Shown here one piece after another: positions 7,147-14,153 of a DNA stretch of 26,929 bases. Both the position numbers and the translations under genes were made by a program. The stretch comes from JAFGPF01 sp964500415 (GTDB lineage Bacteria > Chloroflexota > Dehalococcoidia > Dehalococcoidales > RBG-16-60-22). The stretch is taken from contig CAZCOB010000024.1 of assembly GCA_964500415.1 (NCBI GenBank), forward strand, positions 1 through 26,929, in the 5' to 3' direction. The notes beneath the pieces are model-generated. The model was not told the origin of the DNA, did no database searches, and saw only the letters and a program-made list of their open reading frames with translations. Each line of letters begins with the position of its first letter. Positions within the stretch are counted from its first letter, which is position 1.

Positions 7147-8412
7147 CTGAAGATATTAGTAGTTGGCAGTGGAGCCAGGGAGCATACTCTTGTCTGGAAA
7201 CTGGCCCAGAGCCCGAAGGTTAACGAAATATACGCCGCCCCCGGCAATGCGGGCACAGCCAGGATAGCCCGGAACCTGGATATAAAAGCCGACAATATAG
7301 AGACACTGCTGAAAACAGCCAAAGACCTCAAAATCGACCTTACCGTCATTGGCCCGGAGGGGCCCCTGGCGGCCGGCATCGCCGACCGTTTTATCTCCAG
7401 CGGCATGGCCATCTTCGGGGCCAGCCAGAAGGCCACCGAAATAGAATCGAGTAAAGTCTTCGCCAAGGAACTGATGCAGAAACACGGCGTCCCCTGCGCT
7501 AAAAGTGTCAGCTTCTCCGACTATGAAAAAGCGAAGGCCTATATCGATGAACAGAATCCGCCCATCGTTATCAAGGCAGACGGGCTGGCCGCCGGCAAAG
7601 GCGTCATCGTCGCCGAATCCGTTTCCGATGCTCAAGAGGCCCTCTCCGGCATGATGCAGGCCAAGTCTTTCGGCGCGGCGGGTAAAAGGGTGGTCATCGA
7701 AGAACACCTCTTCGGCAGGGAGATGAGCTTTTTCTGCTTCACCGACGGCCGCACGGTCGTCCCGACAATCGCCGCCTGCGACTACAAGCGGGTATACGAC
7801 GGCAACCAGGGGCCGAACACCGGCGGCATGGGCAGCTACAGTCCCCCGCCGTTTTACAGCGACGTGCTTGGCCACATCATCATCAAGACCATCATGGAGC
7901 CGGCCGTCCTGGCCCTGGCGGATGAAGGCCGACTATATAAAGGTATCCTCTACGGCGGCCTGATGATTACCAACAACGTGCCGAAAGTTATAGAATTCAA
8001 TGCCCGCTTCGGCGACCCGGAGGCGCAGGTTGTCCTGCCCCGGCTCAAGACCGACCTGGTAGACATCATGCTGGCCGTAATTAATAATAAACTCGATATG
8101 ATTAACATAGAGTGGAATGAAAATGCCTGCGTCGGCGTCGTCATGGCGTCGGGGGGCTATCCGGGCAGATATCAGACCGGCTTCCCCATCACCGGCCTGG
8201 ATGACATCGATAAAGATATACTGGTATTCCATGCCGGAACCAGAATAAGCCCGGAAGGCCAGCTAATGACCAGCGGCGGCCGCATCTTCACCGTGGCAGC
8301 TACCGGCAGGAACCTGGCGGAGGCCAGAGAAAAGGTGTATAAAAACATACCGCGAATTAAATTCGAGGGGTGTCATTACCGGAAGGATATCGCCGATTTA
8401 AGGGAGAGCTAA
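7147..8412 (+). CDS. purD: Phosphoribosylamine-glycine ligase (GAR synthetase), CTG start
   Basis: PurD joins glycine to 5-phosphoribosylamine with ATP, step 2 of purine synthesis. The frame holds no ATG, GTG or TTG before 7405, but conserved PurD sequence extends well upstream. It begins KILVVGSGAREHTLVWKLAQ directly after CTG 7147. GGAGG (7135-7139) lies 7 nt in front, so CTG is the likely start and gives about 421 residues, a normal PurD length. Motifs are VVGSGAREH (1-15), TVIGPEGPLAAGI (66-78), the ATP-grasp PPIVIKADGLAAGKGVIV, GGMGSYSPPPF, and EFNARFGDPEAQVVLPRL with the metal ligands. A start at 7405 would remove the N-terminal domain of about 86 residues. It follows the lipoprotein gene by 52 nt. 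Confidence 0.95.
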   Translation: MKILVVGSGAREHTLVWKLAQSPKVNEIYAAPGNAGTARIARNLDIKADNIETLLKTAKDLKIDLTVIGPEGPLAAGIADRFISSGMAIFGASQKATEIESSKVFAKELMQKHGVPCAKSVSFSDYEKAKAYIDEQNPPIVIKADGLAAGKGVIVAESVSDAQEALSGMMQAKSFGAAGKRVVIEEHLFGREMSFFCFTDGRTVVPTIAACDYKRVYDGNQGPNTGGMGSYSPPPFYSDVLGHIIIKTIMEPAVLALADEGRLYKGILYGGLMITNNVPKVIEFNARFGDPEAQVVLPRLKTDLVDIMLAVINNKLDMINIEWNENACVGVVMASGGYPGRYQTGFPITGLDDIDKDILVFHAGTRISPEGQLMTSGGRIFTVAATGRNLAEAREKVYKNIPRIKFEGCHYRKDIADLRES

Positions 8413-8426
8413 AAGGGGGGCGAACA

Positions 8427-8693
8427 ATGGGAAATAATATCATTGTCTATACCAAATATGATGAATCTGGCCATGAATTTGGCGGCGGATTACAAGTAAG
8501 CAAGTTTAGCGTAAGGAATACAGGAACGCAGGAAAAACCTACTAACAGAATGGAGATTCTTTTCGAGGGCACAGGTTTTGTGAGAAGGGCTCGGATGTAT
8601 CTAGACTTCAATATTGCAGTTCCTTTGGCGCGAAATCTCCTAAGTGTTGCCGAAGGATATATCTCTAAAACAGAGGCAGTAATTGCTTGGTAG
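8427..8693 (+). CDS. Small hypothetical protein (88 aa)
   Basis: Not recognised. The start ATG 8427 follows AAAAGGGGGGCGAACA, a strong ribosome site that abuts the purD stop (14 nt gap). The protein opens MGNNIIVYTKYDESGHEFGG. It looks like a soluble, mixed alpha/beta chain of 88 residues with no signal peptide or membrane segment and no motif I know. Its base composition is more A+T-rich than the flanking pur genes, suggesting acquired cargo. The leader is similar to that of the nuclease-like gene at 5545 (both end GAACAATG). Confidence 0.55.
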   Translation: MGNNIIVYTKYDESGHEFGGGLQVSKFSVRNTGTQEKPTNRMEILFEGTGFVRRARMYLDFNIAVPLARNLLSVAEGYISKTEAVIAW

Positions 8694-8702
8694 AAATTTA
8701 TC

Positions 8703-8924
8703 ATGGGAATCAAACTTGCTGATATTATTACTTATACCTTGTTTGTGCTAGGATTTGTTCTATTAGTAATCTATATTAGTTATGGAGTAAAAGAAGGAAA
8801 TTGGATAAGAGCAATTCCAGAGTCAGTAAAAATTTGGGGATATTTTATCATTGCGTCTATCTTTTTTATATTGCTACTATCCATACCTAATATTCTAAGA
8901 GGTTGCATTATAAGACCTTGGTAA
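8703..8924 (+). CDS. Small membrane protein, two predicted transmembrane helices (73 aa)
   Basis: Not recognised. Two hydrophobic segments are clear: residues about 8-27 (IITYTLFVLGFVLLVIYISY) and about 46-62 (YFIIASIFFILLLSIPN). A short polar loop with a basic patch joins them. No Shine-Dalgarno precedes ATG 8703. It begins 9 nt after the preceding small ORF and may depend on coupling with it. It is A+T-rich like its neighbour. The two small genes together probably form one inserted unit between purD and purE. Whether they act as a pair cannot be judged from sequence. Confidence 0.45.
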   Translation: MGIKLADIITYTLFVLGFVLLVIYISYGVKEGNWIRAIPESVKIWGYFIIASIFFILLLSIPNILRGCIIRPW

Positions 8925-9048
8925 TAAAGTTTCCTTTTGAAACTTTGAATGAAGAATAACACAGTGAGCGAGGGGTATAAGAAAGAGATTGCTTCGCTTC
9001 GCTCGCAATGACACGAAAGACGGGGGAACGGGAAGTGGGGATGTCAAA

Positions 9049-9112
9049 GGGCTAAGCCGAGGATGACACGGGGCGGCCTGGGTGGGAAAAGACTAGAAAC
9101 GAGGGGGGAGGT
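9049..9112 (+). repeat. G-rich dispersed intergenic repeat, copy 2 (carries the purE ribosome site)
   Basis: It begins GGGCTAAGCCGAGGATGACA, has the core TGGGTGGGAAAAGACT, and ends CGAGGGGGGAGGT. The end GGGGGGAGGT (9103-9112) lies 7 nt before the purE ATG and is the only ribosome site there. The rest of the 195-nt gap 8925-9119 holds a GCTTCGCTTCGCTCGCAATG tract (8991-9010) of the kind seen in scattered bacterial repeats. I see no terminator or promoter in it. Confidence 0.8.
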
Positions 9113-9119
9113 AAAGTAA

Positions 9120-9584
9120 ATGCCGTTAGTCGGCGTGGTTATGGGTTCAAAATCGGATGCCGAGACACTCCAGCACATGCTGGACATATTGAAGCAACTC
9201 GGCATCGACCACGAAGTCAACGTAATATCCGCCCACCGCAACCCGGAGAAAGCCAGGGAGTATGCTTTATCCGCCCGGGAGCGGGGCATCGAGGTAATCA
9301 TTGCCGCGGCGGGGATGGCGGCGCACCTGCCCGGCACCCTGGCCAGCCGGACGACCCTGCCGGTAATCGGAATACCCATATCCCACGGCGAGCTTAAAGG
9401 CATCGATGCCCTCTACTCGATAGTACAGATGCCCGCCGGCATACCGGTCGCCTGTATGGCCATCGGCAGCGCCGGGGCCAAGAACGCCGCTCACCTGGCG
9501 GCGGAGATTCTGGGGCTGAAATATGAGAAAATCAGGCAGGCCTACGACAAATACCGGAGTGAACTTCAAGGAGAGAACAAATGA
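9120..9584 (+). CDS. purE: N5-carboxyaminoimidazole ribonucleotide mutase
   Basis: A class-I PurE of 154 residues, near the usual 160. It rearranges N5-CAIR to CAIR in purine synthesis. Motifs are VVMGSKSDAET at the N-terminus, ISAHRNPEKA with the substrate-binding Ser-Ala-His-Arg, AAGMAAHLPG and the SIVQMPAGIPV segment. Class-I enzymes normally work with PurK, and no purK is present in this window. Either purK is elsewhere, or the protein uses AIR and CO2 directly, which needs the rest of the genome to decide. Its TGA overlaps the purB ATG as ATGA (9581-9584), so purE and purB are translationally coupled. Confidence 0.95.
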   Translation: MPLVGVVMGSKSDAETLQHMLDILKQLGIDHEVNVISAHRNPEKAREYALSARERGIEVIIAAAGMAAHLPGTLASRTTLPVIGIPISHGELKGIDALYSIVQMPAGIPVACMAIGSAGAKNAAHLAAEILGLKYEKIRQAYDKYRSELQGENK

Positions 9585-10930
9585 TTGAGCGATATTCACG
9601 ACCCGAAATGAAAAAGGTATGGTCGGACGAGAACAAGTATGATAAGTGGCTGGAAGTGGAAATAGCTGTCTGCGATGCCTGGGCCGAGCTCGGTGTAATC
9701 CCCCGAAAGGCTATTCCCAAGATAAAGCTGGCCAAGTGCAATCTGAAACGCATGGAGGAAATCCTCAAGGAGACTCACCATGACATGACCGCCTTTCTCG
9801 GCTCGGTGGCCGAAAGCCTCGGGGAAGAGTCACGATTTATTCATCTCGGCCTGACCTCCTCTGATGTCATCGATACGGCCACCAGTCTCCAGCTCGTGGA
9901 AGCCGCCAATATCCTGATTAAGGACGTCAAAGAACTCACAGCCGTCCTGGCACAGAGGGCAATAGAGCACAAGTACACGGTGATGATAGGACGCACTCAC
10001 GGCATTCACGCCGAGCCGACCTCGTTCGGTCTAAAGATGGCGCTGTGGGTGGAAGAAATGCGGCGTAACCTGCAACGTTTTACCGAAGCGAAGAAAATGA
10101 TATCCGTAGGTAAAATCTCCGGGGCTGTCGGCACGTACGCCACCGTGACCCCGGATGTCGAACAAAAAGCCTGCCGTAAACTGGGACTCGAAGCCGCCCC
10201 GGTATCGAATCAGGTACTCCAGCGCGACCGCCATTCCCAGTTCGTGACCACCCTCGCTATTATGGCCGGTTCGCTGGAGAAGTTCGCCACCGAAATAAGA
10301 GCACTCCAAAAGACCGAGGTCCGGGAGGTCGAAGAGCCGTTCAGCACCGGCCAGACCGGCTCGTCGGCCATGCCGCATAAGCGCAATCCAGAACTCTGCG
10401 AGAGGGTCTCCGGCCTAGCGAGGCTGGTGCGGGGTCACGCCCTGACCTCGCTGGAGAATATCACCCTCTGGCACGAACGCGATATCAGCCATTCCTCCAA
10501 CGAGCGTATCATCCTCCCCGATTCCTGCCTGGTACTGGACTATATCCTGGCCCTGTTTACCTCGGTAACGAAGAGGCTGCAGGTCTATCCGCACCGCATG
10601 AAAAAGAACCTCGACCTTACCCGCGGGCTGGTTTTCTCACAGAGGGTCATGCTGGCTCTCATCAATAAAGGGCTGAGCCGGCAAGATGCCTATAAGATAG
10701 TGCAGCGGAACGCGATGAAAGCATGGAAGGGGAACCGCAACTTCCTGACCCTTCTCAAGGCCGATGGCGAAGTCGCCGCCGCCATACCGACGGTAGAGCT
10801 TGAGAGATTGTTCGATTACCAGCACTATCTTCAGCATGTCGATGAAATATTCCAGAGGCTGGGTCTGACCAAGAGCCAGTGGCAGGGAATCATGCCCGAC
10901 ACTATCGAACTGGGGCCGAGGTCGATATAA
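9581..10930 (+). CDS. purB: Adenylosuccinate lyase
   Basis: PurB removes fumarate from SAICAR and from adenylosuccinate, acting both in purine ring synthesis and in AMP formation. The 449-residue protein has the superfamily signature GSSAMPHKRNPE (near 265), which holds the catalytic serine loop. It also has GLTSSDVIDTA (near 95) and the histidine-bearing IGRTHGIHAEPTSFG (near 137). N-terminal RYSRPEMKKVWSDENKYDKW is typical of the bacterial type. It starts inside the purE stop codon and ends 49 nt before purC. Complete, nothing odd. Confidence 0.97.
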   Translation: MIERYSRPEMKKVWSDENKYDKWLEVEIAVCDAWAELGVIPRKAIPKIKLAKCNLKRMEEILKETHHDMTAFLGSVAESLGEESRFIHLGLTSSDVIDTATSLQLVEAANILIKDVKELTAVLAQRAIEHKYTVMIGRTHGIHAEPTSFGLKMALWVEEMRRNLQRFTEAKKMISVGKISGAVGTYATVTPDVEQKACRKLGLEAAPVSNQVLQRDRHSQFVTTLAIMAGSLEKFATEIRALQKTEVREVEEPFSTGQTGSSAMPHKRNPELCERVSGLARLVRGHALTSLENITLWHERDISHSSNERIILPDSCLVLDYILALFTSVTKRLQVYPHRMKKNLDLTRGLVFSQRVMLALINKGLSRQDAYKIVQRNAMKAWKGNRNFLTLLKADGEVAAAIPTVELERLFDYQHYLQHVDEIFQRLGLTKSQWQGIMPDTIELGPRSI

Positions 10931-10979
10931 TTTTAATATCCAGAGAATAAAACGGAGACAGTTAGAGAGGGTTATTATT

Positions 10980-11909
10980 ATGAATACTACCGAATCAGCC
11001 TTACTGATGAAGACAGACCTTCCTCTACCGATGTTCATCCGCGGCAAGGTACGCGATACTTACGACCTGGGCAGCCACCTGCTGCTGATAGCTACCGACC
11101 GTATCTCCGCTTTCGACGTGGTGCTCCCTAATGGTGTTCGTTTCAAGGGGCATGTGCTGAACCGCCTCTCTTCTTTCTGGTTCCGCCGTACCGCGGAGAT
11201 AATTCCCAACCACATGACCGAGGCTATCGACGACGTGCATAGCCTGGACTCTTACCTGCCTGCCGAGAGCCGCTTCACCTACCCCTCATACTTGAGGGGA
11301 CGCTCCATGGTAGTCAAAAAAGTTAAACGCATCCCGGTAGAATGCGTGGTTCGCGGCTACATCTCGGGGTCGGCCTGGGCGGAATATAAAGAACACGGCA
11401 CCGTTTCAGGAAATCCCATGCCCGCCGGACTCAAGGAAAGTCAGGAACTGGAAAAACCGATATTCACCCCCACCACCAAAGCAGAGACCGGCCATGACGA
11501 ACCTATCACCAGCGGGGAAATCATCAAGCTAATCGGCCTGCGTACCGCCCAGGAGATTGAGGAAAAGAGCCTGGCTGTCTACAACTACGCCCGTCACGAT
11601 GCGATGAGCAAGGGAATTATCATTGCCGATACCAAGTTCGAGTTCGGCATCGATAACGGCCGGCTGACACTGATTGACGAGATACTTACACCTGATTCAT
11701 CGCGGTTCTGGGATGCCGAAAAGTACCGGGCAGGACAACCCCAGGATAGCTACGATAAGCAGCCCGTCCGGGACTGGCTGGCCGCTACCGGCTGGAACAA
11801 GGAACCACCCGCTCCCGAACTACCGCCGGACGTAGTCGAAGCTACATCGAAGAGATACGTGCAGGCCTACGAAAGATTGACGGGTCGAAAGCTGGCCATG
11901 CTGGAGTGA
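10980..11909 (+). CDS. purC: Phosphoribosylaminoimidazole-succinocarboxamide (SAICAR) synthase
   Basis: PurC condenses CAIR with aspartate using ATP, the step between PurE and PurB. The 309-residue length matches the longer, yeast ADE1-like form rather than the shorter form of about 240 residues. Motifs are RGKVRDTYDLG (near 21), LLLIATDRISAFDVVLPNGV, VECVVRGYISGSAWAEYKEHG, and IIADTKFEFG followed by LIDEILTPDSSRFW. GAGAGGG about 10 nt before ATG 10980 is the ribosome site. The stop is only 3 nt from the stop of the convergent hisB, with no terminator between them. Confidence 0.97.
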   Translation: MNTTESALLMKTDLPLPMFIRGKVRDTYDLGSHLLLIATDRISAFDVVLPNGVRFKGHVLNRLSSFWFRRTAEIIPNHMTEAIDDVHSLDSYLPAESRFTYPSYLRGRSMVVKKVKRIPVECVVRGYISGSAWAEYKEHGTVSGNPMPAGLKESQELEKPIFTPTTKAETGHDEPITSGEIIKLIGLRTAQEIEEKSLAVYNYARHDAMSKGIIIADTKFEFGIDNGRLTLIDEILTPDSSRFWDAEKYRAGQPQDSYDKQPVRDWLAATGWNKEPPAPELPPDVVEATSKRYVQAYERLTGRKLAMLE

Positions 11910-11912
11910 GCT

Positions 11913-12689
11913 TTACCGCTCAAGATAATCTTTGGTGCTGGGCAGTTCCCCGCTGATACGCGGGTCGATTCGGGTGGCCGCATCCAGCGCCCGCCCCAGC
12001 GCTTTAAAGAGCGCCTCAGCCTTGTGATGGTCGTTGCTGCCGTAAATAATTCTGGCATGCAGGTTTATCCGCGACTCAATAGCAAAGGATTCCATGAAGT
12101 GGCGGATAAGGTCGGTGGGAAACCCGAACATATCGTTACCGTTCAACGACAGGTCCAGTACCGCATAGCCTCTGCCGCTTATGTCCACTATAACCGTAGC
12201 TAATACCTCATCCATCGGCACGGTAGCCTCCGCCATTCTGACGATACCCCGCTTTTCTCCCAGGGCTTCCCCGAAAGCTTTACCCAGGCAAATAGCCACG
12301 TCTTCCACGGTGTGATGCGGGTCGTCGCCGCTCGCTGCTAGTTTTATGTCAAATAACCCGTGCTTCATCATGGCCGATAACAGGTGGTCGAAAATATGTA
12401 TATCCGTATTGATATCCCATTGACCGCTGCCGTCGATGTTCAGCTCCAGGCTGATATTCGTCTCTTTTGTTTCCCGCCGAACCAGGGCTTTCCTGCCTTT
12501 GCCGGTGTCTGACGCGAGAAGCTTCATGGCTCCCTTTAGAAATGTGCCACCCACCGGGATTTTTCCGGTGCGTGTTCTCTGGTAAAGCGGCCGGCTGCAC
12601 CCTATTTTTTCCGCCATCTGCTGGTCGGAGTAGCCGCCGCTGTTTTGCAGCTGCACCACTTTATTTAAAAATTCATCGGTTGATTCCAT
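11913..12689 (-). CDS. hisB: Imidazoleglycerol-phosphate dehydratase fused to an N-terminal helix-turn-helix domain
   Basis: HisB dehydrates imidazole-glycerol phosphate in histidine synthesis. Residues about 67-258 form a complete IGPD domain. It has FDHLLSAMMKHGLFD (100-114), the manganese-binding HHTVED (125-130), HFMESFAIESRINLHA, and NDHHKAEALFKALGRAL (219-235). Before this, residues 1-60 read as a Cro/CI-type helix-turn-helix: YSDQQMAEKIG, then the recognition helix CSRPLYQRTRTGK, then a third helix GGTFLKGAMKLLA. Usual bacterial HisB is about 195 residues, so the extra 65 residues are a true fusion in one uninterrupted frame. ATG 12689 has GGGGGA 5 nt upstream and its own consensus promoter. 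The protein may both catalyse and bind DNA. That second role is inferred. Confidence 0.93.
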   Translation of the reverse strand: MESTDEFLNKVVQLQNSGGYSDQQMAEKIGCSRPLYQRTRTGKIPVGGTFLKGAMKLLASDTGKGRKALVRRETKETNISLELNIDGSGQWDINTDIHIFDHLLSAMMKHGLFDIKLAASGDDPHHTVEDVAICLGKAFGEALGEKRGIVRMAEATVPMDEVLATVIVDISGRGYAVLDLSLNGNDMFGFPTDLIRHFMESFAIESRINLHARIIYGSNDHHKAEALFKALGRALDAATRIDPRISGELPSTKDYLER

Positions 12690-12712
12690 TGTTATCCCCC
12701 AATACTTACTGT

Positions 12713-12751
12713 TAACTATTATAGCATCTATTTGCTATTTGTCAATAGTTA
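12713..12751 (-). promoter_or_regulatory. hisB promoter with nested inverted repeats (candidate operator)
   Basis: On the minus strand TTGACA (12745-12740), 16 nt, TATAAT (12723-12718): both hexamers are perfect. Transcription should start near 12711, leaving a leader of about 20 nt to ATG 12689. Two inverted repeats overlay the promoter. The outer is TAACTATT (12713-12720) with AATAGTTA (12744-12751), overlapping the -10 and -35 hexamers. The inner is ATAGCA (12721-12726) with TGCTAT (12733-12738), inside the spacer. A direct repeat CTATTTG-CTATTTG (12728-12741) is also present. A dimeric repressor bound here would block the polymerase. Confidence 0.8.
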
Positions 12752-12822
12752 GCCAGGTATAATTGTTACTATATTTAACACTTCATAAAAGACGTGGTGC
12801 TTGTACACCTTACCCCCTTAAT

Positions 12823-12889
12823 CCCCCTCTCCTTACGAGGCAAGATGAAGGAGAGGGGGAGATAAAGGAAGAGGGGCTTCGCCCCTCTT
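12823..12889. repeat. Double-hairpin dispersed repeat, copy 1
   Basis: The first stem is CCCCCTCTCCTT (12823-12834) with AAGGAGAGGGGG (12848-12859), 12 perfect pairs. The second is AAGAGGGGC-TTC-GCCCCTCTT (12869-12889), 9 pairs. The same two-hairpin layout recurs at 19209-19300 and 19436-19503. It lies in the 366-nt gap between hisC and hisB. There it is followed by the G-rich repeat at 12965-13029. The minus-strand transcript leaving hisC would fold it into a strong structure, but no U-run marks a clear terminator. Confidence 0.7.
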
Positions 12890-12964
12890 AGACTCCTCTT
12901 GTTGTGCAGGTTTAGCCCCCCGTTCGCTGTGCACTCCCCTTTTGGGGCTGTGGGGGAGATTTGT

Positions 12965-13029
12965 GGGATAAGCAGCAAATGGTGCGAGGGCGGCATGGGT
13001 GGGAATAGATTTCAGCGAGGGGGCGGGGT
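12965..13029 (+). repeat. G-rich dispersed intergenic repeat, copy 3
   Basis: It begins GGGATAAGCAGCAAATGGTG, has CGAGGGCGGCATGGGTGGGA in the middle, and ends GCGAGGGGGCGGGGT. This is the same skeleton as the copies at 6167, 9049 and 19341. Here it lies antisense to the his transcript, 26 nt beyond the hisC stop. A preceding CCCCTTTTGGGGCTGTGGGG block (12937-12956) resembles the block in front of copy 1. Confidence 0.8.
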
Positions 13030-13055
13030 CGCTGTTTTGCTTACGCTGACGTTAT

Positions 13056-14153
13056 CTAACTCTCAAGTTCGTGGAGCGCTTTGATGAGAGTATCGGTATG
13101 CTCCGGTTTACCCACGCTGATGCGGATGCTGTCTTTGAGAAGCGGACTATCAAAGTAGCGGACGAGGATGCCTTTCCGCTGCAACTCCTTATAAAGCTCG
13201 CTGGCGCTACCTTTCAGCACCTCACAGAAAATGAAATTGGCCCGTGACGGGAACAGTTTCAGCCGGGAAAGTTTTTTAAGCTCAACGTACAGCCGTTCCC
13301 GCTCGGCGACGATGTCTTTCACCCTGCCCTGAAGGTAATCAAGGTCAGCCAGCGACTCCCGCACGGCGATTTCCGCCGCCACGCTAACGTTGTGAGGGAT
13401 TTTAATCGCCATCAGGTAATCGGCGATACGGGGCGGGAAAACACCGTAGCCGACCCTCAGTCCGGCCAGTCCCGCCCACTTACTGAATGACCGCAGCACC
13501 ATAAGGTTATCGTATCGTGCCGTAAGAGGGATTACCGTTTCGCCGCTGAACTCATAGTAGGCTTCGTCAACGACCACCGGCACGCCCGTTTCGATTATTT
13601 CAACGATATCCCGCTGCGGCACGATATTTCCGGTGGGATTATTGGGGGTAGCCAGAAATATCAGTTTCGTTTTATCGTTGATAGCTGCCTTAACTTTATT
13701 AACATCTACAGTAAAATTTTTATCCCTCCTGATGTTAACCACAGTACCATTGCATATCTCCGTGCTGAAACGGTAGATATCGAAGGTAGGCACGCAGTTT
13801 ATCACCTCGTCGCCCGGCCCGACGAAAAGCCGCACGATAAGGTCAATAAGGGTGTTGCTGCCGTGACTCGCCACGATATGCTCCACGCCGATGCCGGCAT
13901 ACCCCGATAGCTGCTTGCGCAGCGTCTCCTGTCCGTCGTCGGGGTAGATGTGAAAGTGCGGATTATCGGTCAGGGCTTTAAGCACCCTCGGGGAGCAGCC
14001 GTAGGGGTTCTCGTTGGCGTTCATCTTGATAATAGCGTCAAGCGGTACGTCCACCTTGCCCGCCAGCGTGTCCGGGGACGTGCTGGCGCTGTAGCCGGTA
14101 AACCTCGCCAGATTGGAGCGAATGAACTTTTCTATACCACCGGAATCAGCCAT
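13056..14153 (-). CDS. hisC: Histidinol-phosphate aminotransferase
   Basis: HisC transfers an amino group from glutamate to imidazole-acetol phosphate, using pyridoxal phosphate. The 365-residue protein is a fold-type I aminotransferase. It has NANENPYG (45-52) at the substrate entrance, PNNPTG (170-175), DEAYYEF (196-202), and the PLP lysine Lys225 in SFSKWAGLAGLRVGYG. The C-terminal DSIRISVG supplies the carboxylate-binding arginine. The ATG at 14153 follows the hisD stop directly (TGA-ATG), so the two are translationally coupled. It is the last gene of the hisZ-G-D-C run; a repeat-filled gap separates it from hisB. Confidence 0.95.
   Translation of the reverse strand: MADSGGIEKFIRSNLARFTGYSASTSPDTLAGKVDVPLDAIIKMNANENPYGCSPRVLKALTDNPHFHIYPDDGQETLRKQLSGYAGIGVEHIVASHGSNTLIDLIVRLFVGPGDEVINCVPTFDIYRFSTEICNGTVVNIRRDKNFTVDVNKVKAAINDKTKLIFLATPNNPTGNIVPQRDIVEIIETGVPVVVDEAYYEFSGETVIPLTARYDNLMVLRSFSKWAGLAGLRVGYGVFPPRIADYLMAIKIPHNVSVAAEIAVRESLADLDYLQGRVKDIVAERERLYVELKKLSRLKLFPSRANFIFCEVLKGSASELYKELQRKGILVRYFDSPLLKDSIRISVGKPEHTDTLIKALHELES

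Noticed and set aside
7156..7875. Minus-strand ORF of 239 residues opposite purD
   Set aside because: It is antisense to purD, whose full-length match leaves no room for a second gene.
12801..13055. Possible attenuator or T-box in the hisC-hisB gap
   Set aside because: The hairpins match dispersed repeats found elsewhere, no specifier loop or T-box motif was seen, and hisB has its own promoter downstream of them.
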